From Sphingobacterium sp. SGR-19 (GTDB lineage Bacteria > Bacteroidota > Bacteroidia > Sphingobacteriales > Sphingobacteriaceae): DNA of 64,000 bases. The stretch is from contig NZ_JAAKGS010000003.1 in NCBI RefSeq assembly GCF_011043555.1, positions 124,001 to 188,000 of the forward strand, written 5' to 3'. Below are positions 8,215 through 16,505 of this stretch, piece by piece. The translations under genes were made by a program, and so were the position numbers. Numbering within the stretch: the stretch's first letter is position 1; the number at the start of each line of letters is the position of its first letter. Under the pieces are notes generated by a model. That model ran no database searches. It was not told where the DNA came from and saw only the letters and a program-made list of their open reading frames with translations.

Positions 8215-10404
8215 ATGTCAAGCCCTAGATTTAAAGCAGCAGAATTAGCCATATCTCGTCCAATGGAGGATATGGAAAAAGTAGAATCATTAAGACCGAC
8301 GAGTATCTACGGAAAGAACGTCTTCACTATTGCGAAGATGCGAGATCATCTTTCCAAAAGTACGTATAAAGAACTTCTTCAGGTCATTGATGAGGGCACA
8401 AAATTTTCAAGGGAACTCGCCGACCAGATTGCTCAAGCAATGAAAACATGGGCTATCAGTAATGGGGCCTCACATTACACCCACTGGTTTCAGCCATTGA
8501 CAGGAAGTACAGCTGAAAAACACGACGCTTTCTTTGAACCTGATGATAATGGGGAAGCTATCGAAAAATTTACAGGTGATGCCCTTGCACAACAAGAACC
8601 GGATGCATCCTCGTTTCCGAGTGGTGGTATCCGTAATACATTTGAAGCTCGCGGTTATACCGCTTGGGATCCTTCTTCTCCTGCTTTTATCTTCGAAACA
8701 GCAGCGGGCAAAACGTTATGTATCCCCACGGTATTTGTTTCTTATACAGGCGAATCTTTAGATTATAAAGCACCTTTGCTAAAAGCCGTAGCAGCCGTCG
8801 ATAAAGCTGCTACCGATGTTGTGCAGTATTTTGACAAATCCGTAACGAAAGTTAATGCTTCATTGGGTATCGAACAGGAGTATTTTCTAGTCGATCTTTC
8901 GTTATTCCATGCACGTCCGGATCTTCAAATTGCAGGTCGTACCCTTTTTGGGCATCTGTCCGCAAAAGGACAGCAACTGGAAGACCATTATTTTGGTGCC
9001 ATTCCAGAGCGTGTATTAGCCTATATGGTCGATTTAGAGAACGAGGCACTAAAGCTCGGTATTCCATTGAAAACCAGACACAATGAAGTAGCTCCTTCTC
9101 AATTCGAATGTGCTCCTATGTACGAGGAAATCAACTTGGCTATCGACCACAATCAGCTGTTGATGAACCTGATGGAACAAGTCGCCGTTCGTCATCACTT
9201 TAAAGTATTACTACACGAAAAACCATACAGCGGAATCAACGGATCAGGTAAACATAACAACTGGTCATTGATTACCAACACAGGTATTAACTTACTTTCG
9301 CCAGGCAAAACGCCGAAAAACAACTTGATGTTCTTGACCTTTTTCGTCAATACAATTAAAGCCGTCTATGAACATGCTGATTTACTTCGCGCTTCCATCG
9401 CCAGCCATAGTAATGACCATCGTTTAGGTGCAAATGAAGCTCCGCCAGCGATTATATCTATCTTCTTAGGTTCTCAACTAGATGAGATCCTGGAAGAAGT
9501 AGAATCAGCCCGTGTAGCGAAAAAAGTGAAAAACGATGCCAACTTATGGCACGGCATTCCAAAAATCCCAGATTTGAAACTGGACAACACGGATCGTAAC
9601 CGTACTTCGCCTTTTGCTTTTACTGGAAATAAATTTGAATTCCGTGCTGTTGGTTCTTCTGCAAACTCCGCGTTACCGATGATTGTACTCAACGCTATCG
9701 TTGCTAACCAACTTATCGAGTTTAAAACAGAAGTAGATAAACAGATTAAAAAAGGCACTAAAAAAGATTTAGCACTGCTTAACGTCATCCGGAAATATAT
9801 CAAAGAATCTAAAGCGATTCGTTTTGAAGGTAACGGATATAGTGAAGAATGGGCGATTGAAGCGGAAGCTCGTGGGCTTTCGAATATCAAATCAACGCCT
9901 AAAGCGTTAGATGTATATGTTAAAGAGGAAAACCTCACGTTATTTGAAAAATTAGGTATTTATACAAAACGTGAGTCAGAAGCACGCCATGAGATTTTGT
10001 TGGAGAACTTCTTTAAGAAACTTCAAATCGAAGCGCGTGTAATCGGTGAAGTCGTAACCAGCCAGATTGCACCGGTATGTTTTATTTACCAAAATGAGCT
10101 TATTGAAAACGTAAAAGGTTTGAAAGACTTAGGTTTGCCTAAAGAATCATATAGTTCTCAGATCAATTTAGTAGAGCGTATCTCAAAACATACCAATCTG
10201 ATTTTGGAAAAAGCGGAAGAGATGCGTCAAGCTCGTAAACGTGCCAATACCATCGAAGATATACGTGAACTTGCCATTGCTTACGATGAGGTGGTCAAAC
10301 CTTATTTTGACGAGATTCGTTATCACGTAAACAAATTGGAAAAAATTATCGACGATAATAAATGGCCGCTTCCAAAATTGAGAGAGTTGTTATTCTTGAG
10401 ATAA
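8215..10404 (+). CDS. glnN: Glutamine synthetase type III
   Basis: This 729-residue protein is a GSIII enzyme, which makes glutamine from glutamate, ammonia and ATP. GSIII subunits are about 700 residues, far longer than GSI or GSII, and are typical of Bacteroidota and cyanobacteria. Recognisable segments are the N-terminal GSIII domain (FTIAKMRDHLSK), the metal and substrate core (GIEQEYFLVD, KTRHNEVAPSQFE), the ATP-site stretch SGKHNNWSL, and SPFAFTGNKFEFRAVGSSAN near the C-terminal part of the catalytic domain. It is monocistronic. The 178-base upstream gap is AT-rich and ends with TAATTTTA near 8165, a weak match to the -7 element. Confidence 0.97.
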   Translation: MSSPRFKAAELAISRPMEDMEKVESLRPTSIYGKNVFTIAKMRDHLSKSTYKELLQVIDEGTKFSRELADQIAQAMKTWAISNGASHYTHWFQPLTGSTAEKHDAFFEPDDNGEAIEKFTGDALAQQEPDASSFPSGGIRNTFEARGYTAWDPSSPAFIFETAAGKTLCIPTVFVSYTGESLDYKAPLLKAVAAVDKAATDVVQYFDKSVTKVNASLGIEQEYFLVDLSLFHARPDLQIAGRTLFGHLSAKGQQLEDHYFGAIPERVLAYMVDLENEALKLGIPLKTRHNEVAPSQFECAPMYEEINLAIDHNQLLMNLMEQVAVRHHFKVLLHEKPYSGINGSGKHNNWSLITNTGINLLSPGKTPKNNLMFLTFFVNTIKAVYEHADLLRASIASHSNDHRLGANEAPPAIISIFLGSQLDEILEEVESARVAKKVKNDANLWHGIPKIPDLKLDNTDRNRTSPFAFTGNKFEFRAVGSSANSALPMIVLNAIVANQLIEFKTEVDKQIKKGTKKDLALLNVIRKYIKESKAIRFEGNGYSEEWAIEAEARGLSNIKSTPKALDVYVKEENLTLFEKLGIYTKRESEARHEILLENFFKKLQIEARVIGEVVTSQIAPVCFIYQNELIENVKGLKDLGLPKESYSSQINLVERISKHTNLILEKAEEMRQARKRANTIEDIRELAIAYDEVVKPYFDEIRYHVNKLEKIIDDNKWPLPKLRELLFLR

Positions 10405-10441
10405 TAAAAATTCAGCGCTACTAACCTCCATTAATATAGTC

Positions 10442-10471
10442 AGCACCCAACTTATCGTTGGGTGCTTTTTT
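10442..10471 (+). terminator. Intrinsic terminator of glnN
   Basis: A perfect 10-bp stem (AGCACCCAAC with GTTGGGTGCT), a 5-base loop and a T6 run. The T-run overlaps the 3' end of the convergent gene. Confidence 0.92.
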
Positions 10472-11492
10472 CATTCACAAAATTCCACCATTCCTTTTCG
10501 ATCTGTGCTGCATCTTGCTGGCCATCAAATACAAACAGCCTATATTTAAGTGTATAAGTATAATCGGGTTCCAAAAGCCAATCCCGATCTTTCGTCGGAG
10601 AAAAATTGATGAATACATTTTCTTTTCCACCATTAGCATTGCGGTCCCAGATACGTAAAGGTTCGGGGTGATTAAAATTCTCGGGATGGGATAAAATAGC
10701 CATACCACCATATCCATTTGGTAATAGCTGTCCCTGTACCATACACCAACGTGCTCTACTACCATCTGTGTTTTCCCACGTTTTCCCTTCCGAAGTCAAC
10801 ACGTCGCTGTTACTAGCATTCCAGGATGCTACTGCTCGCCAACCCAGACCACCATATCGGTAAGTAAGCAATCGTAACGGACTCGACGTAGCACAGCGCA
10901 TTTTGATACTGATGTCAATCCAATAATAATTATGCTGCCCCTCCGGCAAATGGACGTTAACCGTCTGCCACTCATGAAGCGCTACTTCTTCACGTCCATC
11001 CGCTTTAAAGACCACATGATCGTGTAGTACTGTATAAGTTGCTTCCCGAGCATTGACTTTATGATCTAGCAACCGAACAAAACGAACCGTTCCTGTCTTT
11101 TTATAAAGATTCCAAAAATCAACGGTATCTCCCTTATATAACGTATGCGTCCAAGGATTCCAAATACCATAATGATGATAATGATCACTCGGCTGTATCC
11201 GCGTGAGCTGATGCCCCTCTAAGGTATAGATCGGATGGATAAAACCGCTGCGTTGATAGCTACTATCTTGTCCTTTCGGCGGATAAACCGTATTCAAATG
11301 GTAAGTAAGTAACGGTTGATCATTCTTAAAAATGGTCAGTACACTATCGACAACTAGTTGAAGGCTATCCGTCCGTTTATCATCATATGCATAACTGAAA
11401 TGCACGGATCCGCCACATATGAGCATCAAAATACTCGTTATATAGGATAATAAGTATTGTTTATTTGTTACTCGTTTTTGTCTGATCATCAA
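10452..11492 (-). CDS. Secreted DUF6807 (PmoA-like) family protein
   Basis: The 346-residue product has an N-terminal hydrophobic signal segment (about residues 12-34) and a body matching the DUF6807/PmoA family found in Bacteroidota and Planctomycetota. Hallmarks are HYHHYGIWNPWTH around residues 80-95, a conserved GGLGWRA segment and the late FSPTKDRDWLLEPDYTYTLKYR. Despite the PmoA name there is no evidence of methane oxidation; members usually occur in carbohydrate-use loci and are untested. Here it is a single gene with a good -7 element upstream. Its 3' end overlaps the glnN terminator. Confidence 0.8.
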   Translation of the reverse strand: MMIRQKRVTNKQYLLSYITSILMLICGGSVHFSYAYDDKRTDSLQLVVDSVLTIFKNDQPLLTYHLNTVYPPKGQDSSYQRSGFIHPIYTLEGHQLTRIQPSDHYHHYGIWNPWTHTLYKGDTVDFWNLYKKTGTVRFVRLLDHKVNAREATYTVLHDHVVFKADGREEVALHEWQTVNVHLPEGQHNYYWIDISIKMRCATSSPLRLLTYRYGGLGWRAVASWNASNSDVLTSEGKTWENTDGSRARWCMVQGQLLPNGYGGMAILSHPENFNHPEPLRIWDRNANGGKENVFINFSPTKDRDWLLEPDYTYTLKYRLFVFDGQQDAAQIEKEWWNFVNEKSTQR

Positions 11493-11510
11493 AATTTAAA
11501 ACTATACCTA

Positions 11511-11518
11511 CAAACATA
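11511..11518 (-). promoter_or_regulatory. TAnnTTTG -7 element for the DUF6807 gene
   Basis: On the minus strand it reads TATGTTTG, an exact match to the Bacteroidota housekeeping -7 consensus, 18 bases before the ATG at 11492. Confidence 0.55.
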
Positions 11519-11595
11519 ACTTTTTATATGAAATCTGTATGGTCTAACACTAAAAAAATAATCATTAAATTTATGCTCTAAAACATCTCATTTTA

Positions 11596-12150
11596 ATGAA
11601 CATTTTAGCATTCGCTGCAAGCAACAGCTCGACATCAATTAATAAAAAGTTTGTAACCAGTGTTAGCAAATACTACAAGGAGCCCAATGACGTTATAGAA
11701 ATAATAGATCTTCATGATTTCGAGGCACCTCTTTTTTCCGAGGATTGCGAAAAAACAGATGGGATTCCTTCAACAGCTTATGATTTGGCTAAAAAGATAG
11801 ACGAAGCAGACTTTATTCTCGTTTCCTTTGCAGAACATAACGGAAATTACAGCGCTGCATATAAGAATATTACCGACTGGGTGTCCAGGATTCCCGGACG
11901 CAAAATCTATAATGGTAAACCACTTTTTATTATGGCAACCAGTAACGGAAAACGCGGTGGACAAAGCGTATTAGATATCGCTGCAAATCGTTTACCAAAA
12001 GATGGAGCCGATATTTTGGAAATATTTAGCCTACCTCAGTTCTCCGAAAACTTCGAAGATGGTAAAGGCGTTACTAATGTAACATACAGAAGTCAGCTGG
12101 AGGCCAAAGTCCGAAAAACAAAAAGAATACTAAAGCAAAAGCTTGATTAA
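11596..12150 (+). CDS. NADPH-dependent FMN reductase-like flavoprotein
   Basis: The 184-residue product begins MNILAFAASNSSTSINKK, the phosphate-binding loop of the flavodoxin-fold NADPH-dependent FMN reductase family. It also contains the expected SFAEHNGNYSAAYKNITDW segment (the usual PEYNGS-type flavin-contact loop) and a GKRGGQSVLD loop. Such enzymes reduce flavins, quinones or azo compounds with NAD(P)H in the cytoplasm. It is the first of three closely spaced plus-strand genes, 27 bases before a DJ-1/PfpI gene, which suggests a redox or electrophile-stress role. The physiological substrate cannot be told. Confidence 0.85.
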   Translation: MNILAFAASNSSTSINKKFVTSVSKYYKEPNDVIEIIDLHDFEAPLFSEDCEKTDGIPSTAYDLAKKIDEADFILVSFAEHNGNYSAAYKNITDWVSRIPGRKIYNGKPLFIMATSNGKRGGQSVLDIAANRLPKDGADILEIFSLPQFSENFEDGKGVTNVTYRSQLEAKVRKTKRILKQKLD

Positions 12151-12177
12151 AACAGGTAACTTATAAAATATATTATT

Positions 12178-12756
12178 ATGGCAAAGAAAGTATTATTATT
12201 AGTAGGTGATTATGTAGAGGATTATGAAGCCATGGTTCCTTTCCAGGCAATGGAATCCGTTGGGATAAAAGTTGATGCTGTCGCGCCCGACCGTAAAAGT
12301 GGTGATACCGTTCCAACCGCCATCCATGACTTCACTGGTGACCAAACCTATAAAGAATTACGCGGACACAATTTTGCTATCAACAAAGATTTTGATAGTA
12401 TCCACGTGGAGGATTACGATGGATTATATATCGCAGGTGGACGCTCCGCAGAATATATCCGGTTAAACAATCGCGTCATTGAAATCACTAGACATTTCTT
12501 CGAGCAAAATAAACCGGTGGCAGCGATCTGTCATGGTATTCAAGTATTGACAACTGCTCGGGTGCTGGAAGGCAGAACCCTCACCGCTTATGTCGCAGTC
12601 GGTCCTGATATTGAGCTGGCAGGCGGAACATGGAAAAATATCCCGGCAGACCAAGCCATTGTAGATGGCAACCTAGTTACTTCACCGGCTTGGCCAGGAC
12701 ATCAAGCTATTTTGAAAGAGTTTTATACATTATTGGGTATTACCATAAACTTATAA
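12178..12756 (+). CDS. DJ-1/PfpI family protein
   Basis: This 192-residue protein has the class I amidotransferase-like fold of the DJ-1/PfpI superfamily. The nucleophile elbow AAICHGIQVL places the conserved cysteine at residue 118 followed by histidine, and the upstream GLYIAGGRSAEYIR loop supplies the usual acidic and backbone contacts. Family members act as cysteine peptidases, glyoxalases or protein deglycases; which applies here is unknown. It follows the FMN reductase by 27 bases and precedes a small membrane-protein gene by 17 bases, so the three are probably one transcript. Confidence 0.9.
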   Translation: MAKKVLLLVGDYVEDYEAMVPFQAMESVGIKVDAVAPDRKSGDTVPTAIHDFTGDQTYKELRGHNFAINKDFDSIHVEDYDGLYIAGGRSAEYIRLNNRVIEITRHFFEQNKPVAAICHGIQVLTTARVLEGRTLTAYVAVGPDIELAGGTWKNIPADQAIVDGNLVTSPAWPGHQAILKEFYTLLGITINL

Positions 12757-12773
12757 CGAACCCAACAATACAG

Positions 12774-13157
12774 ATGAAAGGAAAAAGAAAATTCTGGATA
12801 ATTGCTGTCGGTTTAATCGTTCTTTTGGGATATGGAATCTGGGAGGCTTATAACCAACCATCCATTAACGATTTACCGGGTGATTTTGAGGAAGTAGCAT
12901 TCGTTCGAAACGAACAGAATAAAGGCGGTATTATGCGTGTTTATGCGGTGACTGTGGGCGATATGGCAAACGCAAAATATGACGCCTGCGCAGATATGTT
13001 TCCCACCAATGATTACGGCAGCATGACGAAAATTTATTTTTTCGATAAATCAAAACCCTATCCTACCAATTTAACAATCGAACCACCTCATTATGATACA
13101 AATCAATATGAAGCGGTCATGATTCTTAAACGAACAGGGTCATCGGAAAAACCTTAA
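12774..13157 (+). CDS. Small single-pass membrane or secreted protein of unknown function
   Basis: The product is 127 residues from the ATG at 12774. An upstream in-frame extension to 12630 exists but would overlap the end of the DJ-1 gene, whereas the 12774 start puts a basic tip (KGKRK) and a hydrophobic helix (FWIIAVGLIVLLGYGIW) at the N-terminus. The remaining hundred residues look like a small soluble domain with NDLPGDFEEVAFVRNEQNKGG and two cysteine-free halves around a single Cys in YDACADMFP. I do not recognise the family. Position in the FMN reductase/DJ-1 cluster hints at a stress role. Confidence 0.7.
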   Translation: MKGKRKFWIIAVGLIVLLGYGIWEAYNQPSINDLPGDFEEVAFVRNEQNKGGIMRVYAVTVGDMANAKYDACADMFPTNDYGSMTKIYFFDKSKPYPTNLTIEPPHYDTNQYEAVMILKRTGSSEKP

Positions 13158-13170
13158 CACATATTCCCAA

Positions 13171-13210
13171 AAATGCATATCCAATTTTAGAAAATTGGAT
13201 ATGCATTTTA
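13171..13210. terminator. Strong bidirectional terminator
   Basis: An 18-base perfect inverted repeat (13171-13188 with 13191-13208) carries A and T tracts at its ends. It serves the plus-strand cluster and the convergent AraC gene. Confidence 0.85.
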
Positions 13211-13233
13211 TTAAAACAAACTATATTCCGTGA

Positions 13234-14118
13234 CTATCCTTTTCGGGTGTGCGTCGCGATAAACTCTTTAGGAGAAACTTTCATGACATGCAGAAATACT
13301 CTATTGAAATGAACAGCCGTATTAAATCCACATTGATACGCGGTTTCAGCAATGCCCTCTACTTTATTATTAACCAATAGCTGACAGGCACTTTCAATAC
13401 GTATTTCGTTGAGAAAAGAAACAAATGTTTTTTGGGTATGCTTTTTAAAAAACTTACAAAAAGCAGTAGGCGTTAGGTAGATGAGCGCTGAAACTTCTTC
13501 GATAGATATATTTCTTTTATAATTTTCAATGGCATATTTAATGACTGTATTAATGCGAAGACCGTCTGCGTCTTGAAAATTCACCTTACTCAAACCGGAA
13601 TACATGGATATAAAATGATCTTCACGAGCCACCAATGCCCTAAATATTTGGATTACATTAATTAGTTTAGATGAACCACTTTCCCTATCCAGTGTTAAAA
13701 ATAATTCTTTTAAAGATTCAGCAAACTGCTCCGGTAAAAGTTTGCTGGCGTCCAAATTATAAAAAAGAGATTTGATTGCCTGCATTTCCGTCATGTCAAA
13801 AAACGGACGTAGCTTTTCTAAAGAGAAAAAAAGATGAATAACATGTATTTTGGACGGTGTTGTAATGCGATCATCTTTAAAAAACAAATGAGGATCGTTG
13901 GGTTTGATAAGAAATATTTGATTTTCCAGACAGGGACGTATCAAGTTCCCCAACATAAAAGCCCCTCCACCTTCCACAATATAAGTGATTTGAAACTCCC
14001 GATGCCGATGGTAATACTCGTAGAAATTAGTACCGGTGTTATCCATGACATAGAAAGCTTCGTCACCCCGTACAGGCACCGTAAATTCAATTGGTTTTCT
14101 ATGCTCGGAACTCTTCAT
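13234..14118 (-). CDS. AraC-family transcriptional regulator
   Basis: From the ATG at 14118 the protein is 294 residues. The N-terminal half is a cupin-like sensor (YYHRHREFQITYIVEGGGAFMLGN) and the C-terminal hundred residues hold the two AraC helix-turn-helix motifs (ISIEEVSALIYLTPTAFCKFFKKH and GIAETAYQCGFN, ending in SPKEF). An upstream ATG at 14166 would add 16 residues but lies in the hairpin that follows pruA, so 14118 is preferred. The gene is 62 bases downstream of pruA in the same direction, which makes control of proline or P5C metabolism possible but unproven. The ligand is unknown. Confidence 0.88.
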   Translation of the reverse strand: MKSSEHRKPIEFTVPVRGDEAFYVMDNTGTNFYEYYHRHREFQITYIVEGGGAFMLGNLIRPCLENQIFLIKPNDPHLFFKDDRITTPSKIHVIHLFFSLEKLRPFFDMTEMQAIKSLFYNLDASKLLPEQFAESLKELFLTLDRESGSSKLINVIQIFRALVAREDHFISMYSGLSKVNFQDADGLRINTVIKYAIENYKRNISIEEVSALIYLTPTAFCKFFKKHTQKTFVSFLNEIRIESACQLLVNNKVEGIAETAYQCGFNTAVHFNRVFLHVMKVSPKEFIATHTRKG

Positions 14119-14127
14119 GATAAAACA

Positions 14128-14170
14128 GGGTGTGTCTAAAAACGAACCTGACACCTTTTTAAACACACCC
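14128..14170 (-). terminator. Hairpin between pruA and the AraC gene
   Basis: Eight-base arms GGGTGTGT and ACACACCC enclose 27 bases. On the minus strand it follows the pruA stop by about 10 bases and is trailed by TGTTTTA, a weak U-tract. It may end or attenuate pruA transcripts before the AraC gene. Confidence 0.45.
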
Positions 14171-14180
14171 GATATAATAA

Positions 14181-15809
14181 TTAACCTAAGAAAGGATAAC
14201 GGTAATCTGTTTCCGGATGGAATGTTTCCTTAATGGTACGTGGAGAAACCCAACGAAATAAGTTGATCATCGAACCTGCTTTGTCGTTTGTGCCGGAACC
14301 TCTTGCTCCACCAAATGGTTGTTGTCCAACTACTGCTCCTGTACATTTATCGTTAATATAGAAATTGCCAGCCGCATTCCGCAATGCGTAAGTAGCCTCG
14401 TCAATCGCATAACGACATTGTGAAATAATGGAACCGGTCAACGCATAAATAGAGGTCTTATCGACCAATTCCAGCGTTTCTTCCCATTTATCATCTTCAT
14501 AAACATAAATTGTCAATACCGGACCAAACAACTCTTCACTCATTGTCTCGTAATCTGCTTTTTTAGCCAAAATTACAGTAGGATGGATAAAATAACCTTT
14601 CGATTTATCATACTGTCCACCGATAACGACTTCCGCATCAGCGGAGCTTTTTGCACGGTCTATATAAGATGTAATCTTATCAAATGCTTTTTCATCAATA
14701 ACGGCATTGATAAAATTACTAAAATCTTCTGTTCCACCAATTTTAAAGGACTGTATATCTTTCTCCATACGTGTGCGGAGATCACTCCACAACGACTGTG
14801 GAATATAAGCACGCGAAGCAGCGGAACATTTTTGTCCTTGAAATTCAAATGCACCACGAACTAATGCTGTGTTTAGTACCGCAATATCGGCCGATGGATG
14901 TGCTAAGATAAAATCCTTACCGCCTGTCTCCCCTACAATACGTGGATATGTTTTATAACGATGAATATTTTCTCCTATTGTTTTCCATATATTTTGGAAA
15001 ACACCCGTCGAACCGGTGAAATGAATACCTGCAAAATCCGGATGTTTAAAGATAACATCACCTGCATCCGGACCAGAAACATATACTAAATTTATCACAC
15101 CTTTAGGAAGGCCTGCTTCGATAAAGACCTCCATAATTACATTTGCCGAATAAATCTGTGTATTGGAAGGTTTCCATACTACCACATTTCCCATCATCGC
15201 TACACAAGAAGGTAAGTTACCGGCAATCGCTGTGAAGTTGAATGGTGTCAATGCAAAAACAAATCCTTCCAACGGACGTTGCTCGACCCTATTCCAAACA
15301 CCTTTTGCATTCGCAGGAGGTTGTTGGCTATAGATTTCGGTCATATATGCCACATTGAAACGCAAGAAATCGGCCAGTTCACAGGCAGAATCAATTTCAG
15401 CTTGGTAAGCATTTTTAGATTGCCCTAACATCGTGGCTGCATTAATTTTGTAACGATATTTAGTAGAAACCAATTCCGCCGCTTTTAAAAAGATAGCAGC
15501 ACGTTGCTCCCACGGAAGGTTTTCCCATTTCTCTTTTGCAGCCAGTGCCGCGTCGATAGCATCTTCCACATGATTTTTTGTACCTTCATGATAGTATCCC
15601 AAAACATGTTGATGGTCGTGGGGAGGTGTCAACTTCGCTTTATTTCCAGTGCGCACTTCTTCTCCTCCAATATACATCGGAATATCCTTCTCTTGTCCTC
15701 TTGCTTCTTTTATAGCTGCTTCCAACAAAGTTTTTTCATTTGTACCAGGAGCATACGAATTAACGGGCTCATTAACTGGCGTAGGAACATTAAAAAATCC
15801 TTTTAACAT
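14181..15809 (-). CDS. pruA: 1-pyrroline-5-carboxylate dehydrogenase
   Basis: The 542-residue aldehyde dehydrogenase oxidises glutamate semialdehyde (from P5C) to glutamate with NAD+, the second step of proline catabolism. The general-base Glu294 lies in VGETGGKDF and the catalytic Cys328 in FQGQKCSAASRAY, and the C-terminal QPFGGARGSGTNDKAG loop is characteristic of the stand-alone P5CDH family rather than generic aldehyde dehydrogenases. The N-terminal segment FNVPTPVNEPVNSYAPG is also typical of P5CDH. No proline dehydrogenase gene is adjacent, so the first enzyme must be encoded elsewhere. A TAACTTTA element at 15834-15841 may be its -7 box. Confidence 0.95.
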   Translation of the reverse strand: MLKGFFNVPTPVNEPVNSYAPGTNEKTLLEAAIKEARGQEKDIPMYIGGEEVRTGNKAKLTPPHDHQHVLGYYHEGTKNHVEDAIDAALAAKEKWENLPWEQRAAIFLKAAELVSTKYRYKINAATMLGQSKNAYQAEIDSACELADFLRFNVAYMTEIYSQQPPANAKGVWNRVEQRPLEGFVFALTPFNFTAIAGNLPSCVAMMGNVVVWKPSNTQIYSANVIMEVFIEAGLPKGVINLVYVSGPDAGDVIFKHPDFAGIHFTGSTGVFQNIWKTIGENIHRYKTYPRIVGETGGKDFILAHPSADIAVLNTALVRGAFEFQGQKCSAASRAYIPQSLWSDLRTRMEKDIQSFKIGGTEDFSNFINAVIDEKAFDKITSYIDRAKSSADAEVVIGGQYDKSKGYFIHPTVILAKKADYETMSEELFGPVLTIYVYEDDKWEETLELVDKTSIYALTGSIISQCRYAIDEATYALRNAAGNFYINDKCTGAVVGQQPFGGARGSGTNDKAGSMINLFRWVSPRTIKETFHPETDYRYPFLG

Positions 15810-15940
15810 AACTGTGCTCTTTTAAATTTGAGATAAAGTTACCTATTCTATAATACGCCAAATTTACGGATTATGTTTTTATATAAACATATATTGACTC
15901 GTAGCTGATAAAACAAAAAAAATAATGGAAAAATATGTTG

Positions 15941-16471
15941 TTAGTATTTTATTTTGAACAAAGCGAAAATTTTAGACCAAAGCCAAATCGGGCCAATCGT
16001 TAACAAGCGCCAAATAGCTATCGGTGGAATCTCTGTGGGTTCTTTTTTCGCTTGAAGAGAAGCCCCTACAATGCCAATAAGGGTAAGCACTGTACAAACT
16101 AGCCACACCGCAGGGCCACCATCGCGTTCTACATATTCCAACTGAACAATGCAGAAACTCATCACCCCTATGGTGAAAAGCATAGCATACGATAACGTAG
16201 GAGCCAGCCGCAAATACAAATAGATGATAACGGCGATATAGAAAGATCCCCAGTTCAAGAAAGTATCCATATTCATACGAACCAAGAAACCCAGCTTAGG
16301 GAATGGAATCATCCAGATCAACCCCATTACACCAAAGAACGCTAAAGCAATAAATACGGCGTATACGATTTTATTGCCCGTTGCAAATGTTTGATCCATT
16401 TCGTAGAAAATACGGTCTACCGGTCTTTCAAACTTTGGTGTTCCAACGGTCTTTTTCTGTTTTTTGTTCAT
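15941..16471 (-). CDS. Mpo1/DUF962-like integral membrane protein lacking the family histidines
   Basis: The 176-residue product has four probable membrane helices: about 33-55, 68-87, 90-110 and 120-140. Helix order and the connecting text resemble the DUF962/Mpo1 family, whose yeast member is an iron-dependent fatty-acid alpha-dioxygenase: GLIWMIPFP after helix 1, FLNWGSFYIAVIIYLYLRL for helix 2, and a C-terminal IGPIWLWSKIFALFKIKY. The N-terminal histidines expected before and within helix 1 are absent; the comparable stretch reads FYEMDQTFATGNKIVYAV. It may therefore be a non-catalytic relative or a different family. A perfect -7 element lies only 5 bases before the ATG, so either the mRNA is leaderless or translation starts at Met25. 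Confidence 0.5.
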   Translation of the reverse strand: MNKKQKKTVGTPKFERPVDRIFYEMDQTFATGNKIVYAVFIALAFFGVMGLIWMIPFPKLGFLVRMNMDTFLNWGSFYIAVIIYLYLRLAPTLSYAMLFTIGVMSFCIVQLEYVERDGGPAVWLVCTVLTLIGIVGASLQAKKEPTEIPPIAIWRLLTIGPIWLWSKIFALFKIKY

Positions 16472-16476
16472 GCCTC

Positions 16477-16484
16477 CAAAGGTA
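16477..16484 (-). promoter_or_regulatory. TAnnTTTG -7 element abutting the DUF962-like gene
   Basis: TACCTTTG on the minus strand, five bases (GAGGC) before the ATG at 16471. This implies a leaderless or nearly leaderless transcript if that ATG is used. Confidence 0.5.
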
Positions 16485-16505
16485 CAGAATTTCTTTTACG
16501 CCCTG

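Noticed and set aside
10452..11492. Methane monooxygenase subunit PmoA
   Set aside because: The name is historical for DUF6807; the product has a signal peptide and no membrane-bound monooxygenase features.
12630..12773. Longer N-terminus for the small membrane protein
   Set aside because: It would overlap the DJ-1 gene for more than 120 bases, and the ATG at 12774 places the membrane helix at the N-terminus.
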